Source: Thermoplasmata archaeon (lineage in GTDB: Archaea > Thermoplasmatota > Thermoplasmata > GCA-020350865). From it: 8,074 nt of DNA. Below, piece by piece: positions 5,797 through 8,074 of the stretch. Every line of letters begins with the position of its first letter. The first letter of the stretch is position 1. A program made the position numbers and the translations under genes. The DNA lies in contig CP070672.1 in NCBI GenBank assembly GCA_020351895.1, positions 1,275,790 to 1,283,863 of the forward strand, read 5' to 3'. The notes under the pieces are model-generated. The model worked only from the letters and a program-made list of their open reading frames with translations. It was not told the DNA's origin and searched no databases.

Positions 5797-6252
5797 TAGA
5801 TTTTGTGTTTCTAATATTATTTTAAGATTTTCTCCTTCCTCCTTCTGATGCTTTTTAATCTCTTCAATTCTTGAGCGAAATAGTTTGGATAATATTTTTC
5901 CACCTCTAAAAGTCAGTGTTGCAGTAAAGATACTATTTCCATTTTTTGGTTCTATAATAAAAGATCCTTTGGTACATATAATCGATGTTGGAAACAGCAT
6001 TTTATACACTATTTTTTTATTCTTTTCTATCTCAATGTATTTTGCTCTCAATTTCTCTAATTCGCCGCAGAGATATTCCTCTGCATAGCATATGGCCCCT
6101 ACCTTAAATCCCCCGGTTTCATTTACCCATTTAACATGATCTGGGTGCCATTCTTTATAGTATCTATCAATATTTTTAAACCATTTAAAAACAATTTCTG
6201 GTTTTACTTTAATTTCAATAGAATCAGTTAATGTCATCATCCATGCGCACAT
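5782..6252 (-). CDS. SRPBCC/START-like ligand-binding domain protein
   Basis: A 156-residue protein with the look of the SRPBCC (START/polyketide cyclase-like) fold. It opens with a strand TDSIEIKVKPEIVFKWFKNI, the common N-terminal pattern of strand, Pro-Glu and helix. Central alternating strands follow (VGAICYAEEYL, KIVYKMLF, NSIFTATLTFRGG), then a long Lys/Glu-rich C-terminal helix (IEEIKKHQKEEGENLKII). Members bind hydrophobic ligands in a cavity; the ligand here is unknown. There is no signal peptide. ATG 6252 fits a leaderless start 29 bases after a TATA-like box. ATG 6240 or 6237, within MMTLTD, would look more like the family start. The gene is visibly richer in A/T (AAA, ATA, ATT codons) than hypCAD, and its start and stop lie in inverted-repeat arms, suggesting later acquisition. 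The fold call is from pattern only. Confidence 0.75.
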   Translation of the reverse strand: MCAWMMTLTDSIEIKVKPEIVFKWFKNIDRYYKEWHPDHVKWVNETGGFKVGAICYAEEYLCGELEKLRAKYIEIEKNKKIVYKMLFPTSIICTKGSFIIEPKNGNSIFTATLTFRGGKILSKLFRSRIEEIKKHQKEEGENLKIILETQNLMRTS

Positions 6253-6286
6253 CCTTTTGTATTTTGTGGTCGCCTCCGATAAATCC
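6243..6286 (-). repeat. Right arm of complex inverted repeat, containing the SRPBCC promoter and start
   Basis: Read on the minus strand, this has GGATTTAT (6286-6279), GGAGGCGACCACA (6277-6265) and AGGATGTGCGCAT (6255-6243), matching the left arm block for block. The first block with its next base gives ATTTATC, a TATA-like box centred about 29 bases before ATG 6252. The third block contains that ATG. The spacers between blocks differ from those of the left arm. Confidence 0.8.
6279..6284 (-). promoter_or_regulatory. TATA-like box for the SRPBCC gene, within the right repeat arm
   Basis: The minus strand reads ATTTAT, centred about 29 bases before ATG 6252, the same spacing as at hypC. It is part of the conserved first block of the repeat, so both arms carry a copy of this potential promoter element. 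Confidence 0.4.
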
Positions 6287-6421
6287 CATCCCTAACACCA
6301 TTATCACTCAACGAGAATAAAGGTTTTGCCACTTTCGTCATTTCCGATTTCTTCTTATTCAAAAATCCCCTCCTCCAAAATCCTTTTTAGCAGCAGAGAA
6401 GATACGGTACCGGTGATCCAA

Positions 6422-7519
6422 ATGCGCCCCAACTTCGAGTACGCACACAAGCACAGGGACGAGATAGTCTGGATGAGCCAAAATACGAATACGATTCCTA
6501 CATCCCCCGAGATAGAGAACGCCATTATAGAGAGCGCTCAAAGCAGAGAGTACAACCTCTATCCACTTGCCCCTGGAATCTTCGGTCTAAAAGAGGCTCT
6601 ATTCAAGGATCTAGGGCTTAGTAAGGAATATTTCGACTGCCTGATCACCCCTGGAGGAATAGAAGCCCTCTACATCCTAAATCGGGCGCTCCTCAAAGAG
6701 GGAGACAATGTTATAGCCTCTGACCCAAGCTTCATGCCAATACATCATCAGGTGAGGCTCTCCAATGCGGATGTTCTGGAATTACCTGTATACCAAGAGC
6801 CTTGGAAACTCACACCGGATCAGGTGAGCAAGGCCGTGGATAAAAAAACCAGGATGCTTCTGCTTATCGATCCTTTGAATCCATTGGGAACACCTTATAC
6901 AAGGGATGAGGTTGAGGCTTTTTGCGAAATTTGTAAAGACAATAATCTGTACATCATAGACGATATCACATACCGTGATTTTGCAGATCATAACACACTC
7001 ACGACCGAGTTTTTACCGGAAAGAACCATGATCACATATTCCTTCTCCAAGAACTGCGGATTTGCAGGACTGCGCATAGGAGCCTTGATCGCACCAAAGG
7101 AATTGATGAAAGAACTTAAACCCTTCAACACGAATGTCCTCTCTGTAAATATCATGGCTCAGAGGGCTGCCTTGGCTGCGCTTCAGACGAAGGATAAATG
7201 GATAGATAAAGTCGTTTCGATTTCGAGAAAGAACCAAGAGAACATAAAAAAATGCATCCAGGACATTGAGGGCGCTTTCCTTCCTGTCTATCCCTCCCAC
7301 ACAAACATGTTCGTCATTGATATCAGCGAGACAGGAATAAATCCTGATGAAGTGGAGAAAAAGATGCTGTTCGATCATCATGTTTTTGTAAGAGGCGGGA
7401 ATTATCTATCAAAAAGGTTCGGGAGTAAATTCGTTAGAACCTCCTTTTCAATACCTGAGGAACAGTGTTTAAGATTCTGTGAGGCCTTTCCAAAGGTAAT
7501 TGAAGAGTTAAGGCAATGA
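6422..7519 (+). CDS. PLP-dependent aminotransferase, class I/II
   Basis: A fold-type I aminotransferase of 365 residues, the usual size for archaeal aspartate/alanine/histidinol-phosphate-like enzymes. Seen: YPLAPGIFGLKEAL (47-60), the cofactor-phosphate region TPGGIEALYIL, NPLG at 153-156 with the Asn that contacts PLP, IIDDITY with Asp181 for the pyridine nitrogen, Lys210 in YSFSKNCGFAGLRIG as the Schiff-base lysine with Arg218, and FVRTSFS near the end with the Arg expected to bind the substrate carboxylate. The substrate cannot be set from sequence alone. ATG 6422 is preceded by GGTGATC (6412-6418), an exact match to the extended SD. The longer frame from ATG 6326 adds 32 Ser/Pro-rich residues with no family likeness and was rejected. 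It is divergent from the SRPBCC gene and probably monocistronic. Confidence 0.93.
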   Translation: MRPNFEYAHKHRDEIVWMSQNTNTIPTSPEIENAIIESAQSREYNLYPLAPGIFGLKEALFKDLGLSKEYFDCLITPGGIEALYILNRALLKEGDNVIASDPSFMPIHHQVRLSNADVLELPVYQEPWKLTPDQVSKAVDKKTRMLLLIDPLNPLGTPYTRDEVEAFCEICKDNNLYIIDDITYRDFADHNTLTTEFLPERTMITYSFSKNCGFAGLRIGALIAPKELMKELKPFNTNVLSVNIMAQRAALAALQTKDKWIDKVVSISRKNQENIKKCIQDIEGAFLPVYPSHTNMFVIDISETGINPDEVEKKMLFDHHVFVRGGNYLSKRFGSKFVRTSFSIPEEQCLRFCEAFPKVIEELRQ

Positions 7520-7567
7520 AATTCTATTGGTCCCTCCTTTACAGTTTCCGATTACCTTTTAAAAGTA

Positions 7568-7594
7568 GAAAAAAACGGCCAGCATCAACTGGCC
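7568..7594 (-). terminator. Intrinsic-type hairpin terminator of the 49-residue gene, possibly bidirectional
   Basis: A perfect 6-base stem, GGCCAG (7577-7582) with CTGGCC (7589-7594), has a 6-base loop and is followed on the minus strand by G and seven T. The stem overlaps the last codons and stop of the small gene. On the plus strand the same stem is followed by TTCTTTAATTTTTC, so it may also end the aminotransferase transcript that converges on it. Confidence 0.7.
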
Positions 7595-7734
7595 TTCTTT
7601 AATTTTTCTATGGCTTCCTCCACACCTTTACTCTCATTATCTAGCCAAGCTTTGTACTCCTCCAATCTCTCTATTTTCTCATCAGTGGTGAGGAATTGCC
7701 GTCCATGGTGTCCTCCATGATAGATGCCACACAT
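7585..7734 (-). CDS. Small Cys/His-headed protein, 49 residues
   Basis: The protein begins MCGIYHGGHHGRQFLTTDEK and continues as an amphipathic, Glu/Lys-rich helix (IERLEEYKAWLDNESKGVEE, then AIEKLKKAS), probably a short coiled coil. The head packs one Cys and three His into ten residues, which suggests metal or heme binding; that is inference. The start is certain: GGAGGTGAT (7741-7749) is a full-length SD 6 bases before ATG 7734. It has a TATA box at 7794-7801 and an intrinsic-type terminator overlapping its stop. It is divergent from a PadR-family regulator and three operator-like palindromes lie around its promoter, so it is probably the regulator's target. I know no function for such proteins. 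Confidence 0.85.
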   Translation of the reverse strand: MCGIYHGGHHGRQFLTTDEKIERLEEYKAWLDNESKGVEEAIEKLKKAS

Positions 7735-7758
7735 TATTTTATCACCTCCGAATTATTG

Positions 7759-7788
7759 TATCGGTTTCCCGATATCGGGTATGCGATA
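7759..7788. promoter_or_regulatory. Two overlapping PadR operator-like palindromes
   Basis: Copy 1 is TATCGG-TTTC-CCGATA (7759-7774) and copy 2 is TATCGG-GTAT-GCGATA (7773-7788, one arm mismatch). They share two bases, and together create the perfect 12-base palindrome CCCGATATCGGG (7768-7779). They cover the predicted transcription start of the 49-residue gene (about 7772), an ideal place for repression. Confidence 0.75.
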
Positions 7789-7793
7789 ACTTC

Positions 7794-7801
7794 TATATAA
7801 A
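7794..7801 (-). promoter_or_regulatory. TATA box of the 49-residue gene
   Basis: The minus strand reads TTTATATA, the archaeal consensus. Transcription should start near 7772, giving a leader of nearly 40 bases that contains the GGAGGTGAT SD. Confidence 0.65.
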
Positions 7802-7803
7802 TG

Positions 7804-7819
7804 TATCGGTTTTCCGATA
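7804..7819. promoter_or_regulatory. PadR operator-like palindrome, copy 3
   Basis: TATCGG-TTTT-CCGATA, perfect arms. It sits directly upstream of the TATA box of the 49-residue gene, where TFB would bind, and 43-45 bases (about four helical turns) from copies 1 and 4. Confidence 0.75.
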
Positions 7820-7840
7820 GGTATTCTTGCACACCAAAAC

Positions 7841-7849
7841 TTTTATTAT
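7841..7849 (+). promoter_or_regulatory. TATA-like box of the PadR-family gene
   Basis: TTTTATTAT is centred about 26 bases before ATG 7870, so the transcript would be leaderless. This agrees with the absence of an SD. Confidence 0.55.
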
Positions 7850-7862
7850 CGCTTATCCGATA
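7847..7862. promoter_or_regulatory. PadR operator-like palindrome, copy 4
   Basis: TATCGC-TTAT-CCGATA, one arm mismatch from copies 1 and 3. It lies between the TATA-like box and the predicted start of the regulator gene, the position expected for autorepression. Confidence 0.7.
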
Positions 7863-7869
7863 CAATAAA

Positions 7870-8074
7870 ATGATGATGCACTGTAAGATGAAAGGTTTCC
7901 TATCCTTCCTTATACTGTGGCTTGTGAGCAAGAAAAGCATGACCGGGGCGGAGATAGCACTAGAGCTTGAAAAGAGAAAGGGCCACAAACCAAGCCCAGG
8001 CACCATTTATCCTGTGTTAAAGGATCTTAAAGATAAAGGGTTATTATCTGTGGACCAAAATAAACGATATTCAC
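7870..8074 (+). CDS. PadR-family transcriptional regulator (partial, N-terminal 68 residues)
   Basis: This is the N-terminal winged-helix DNA-binding domain of a PadR-type regulator, cut by the right window edge. Seen: MKGFLSFLILWLVSKKSMTG, then AEIALELEKRKGHKPSPGTIYPVLKDLKDKGLL, in which PSPGTIYPVLKDL is the hallmark recognition-helix region of the family. The frame opens with three Met codons (7870, 7873, 7876) and a fourth at 7888. With no SD and a TATA-like box about 26 bases upstream, the first ATG is the likely leaderless start. Its divergent neighbour and the four palindromes in the spacer suggest that it represses both itself and the 49-residue gene. The C-terminal dimerisation or effector part is not visible, so the inducer is unknown. 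Confidence 0.92.
   Translation, partial: MMMHCKMKGFLSFLILWLVSKKSMTGAEIALELEKRKGHKPSPGTIYPVLKDLKDKGLLSVDQNKRYS

Noticed and set aside
6326..6421. 32-residue extension of the aminotransferase
   Set aside because: It is Ser/Pro-rich without family likeness, and GGTGATC sits just before ATG 6422.
7759..7862. CRISPR array from repeated 16-base units
   Set aside because: The spacing is irregular (14, 31 and 43 bases), the units are short palindromes, and they lie in a divergent promoter beside a PadR gene. Operators explain them better.
7734..8006. 90-residue minus-strand frame over the PadR promoter and gene
   Set aside because: It runs antisense through the PadR domain and the operator region and has no motif. 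The divergent promoter interpretation accounts for this DNA.
1..8074. tRNA, rRNA or transposase genes
   Set aside because: No clover-leaf pattern, rRNA segment or transposase motif was recognised in either strand by eye.

Overview
The window reads as a fragment of a hydrogen-metabolising archaeal genome. The archaeal signs are TATA-like boxes about 25-30 bases upstream of several genes that lack a Shine-Dalgarno (SD) site, such as hypC and the padR-type gene. Elsewhere there are strong SD sites of the GGAGGTGAT type, and the hydrogenase is the Mvh (group 3c) type. A euryarchaeon, perhaps a member of the Thermoplasmatota or a methanogen-related lineage, fits best. I cannot fix the genus, and that placement is inference.

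The left part (1-2547) holds two divergent units. On the minus strand, mvhG (hydrogenase small subunit) and mvhA (large subunit, cut by the window edge) form a tight operon with the mvhA SD inside the end of mvhG. On the plus strand, a HycI/FrhD-type maturation endopeptidase is followed by an uncharacterised protein of about 69 residues. The divergent spacer (1523-1753) carries promoters for both sides.

The middle part (2548-5690) holds the accessory genes that build the NiFe(CN)2CO centre. hypE is on the plus strand with its own TATA box. hypC-hypA-hypD form an overlapping or tightly spaced minus-strand operon that starts from a near-leaderless promoter and converges on hypE. The 249-base gap between hypE and hypD hides a likely 42-codon basic protein gene and a 64-base nested inverted repeat that folds like a three-way junction. 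hypB and hypF are not in the window.

The right part (5691-8074) looks more accessory. An AT-rich SRPBCC/START-like gene is bracketed by a complex inverted repeat: three conserved blocks of 8, 13 and 13 bases in the same order on both arms. The arms include the gene's own start and stop codons, so the unit looks like an invertible segment or a small mobile cassette. Next comes a fold-type I PLP aminotransferase. Last is a divergent pair made of a 49-residue Cys/His-headed small protein and a PadR-family regulator (cut by the window edge). The spacer of that pair carries four copies of a 16-base palindromic operator (TATCGG-N4-CCGATA) placed over both core promoters.

Together the first two thirds form a hydrogenase structural and maturation island: Mvh subunits, the protease that trims the large subunit, and HypA/C/D/E. 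HypC and HypD carry the Fe(CN)2CO unit, HypE makes cyanide ligands, HypA handles nickel, and the protease closes the site. The last third has no obvious tie to hydrogenase.
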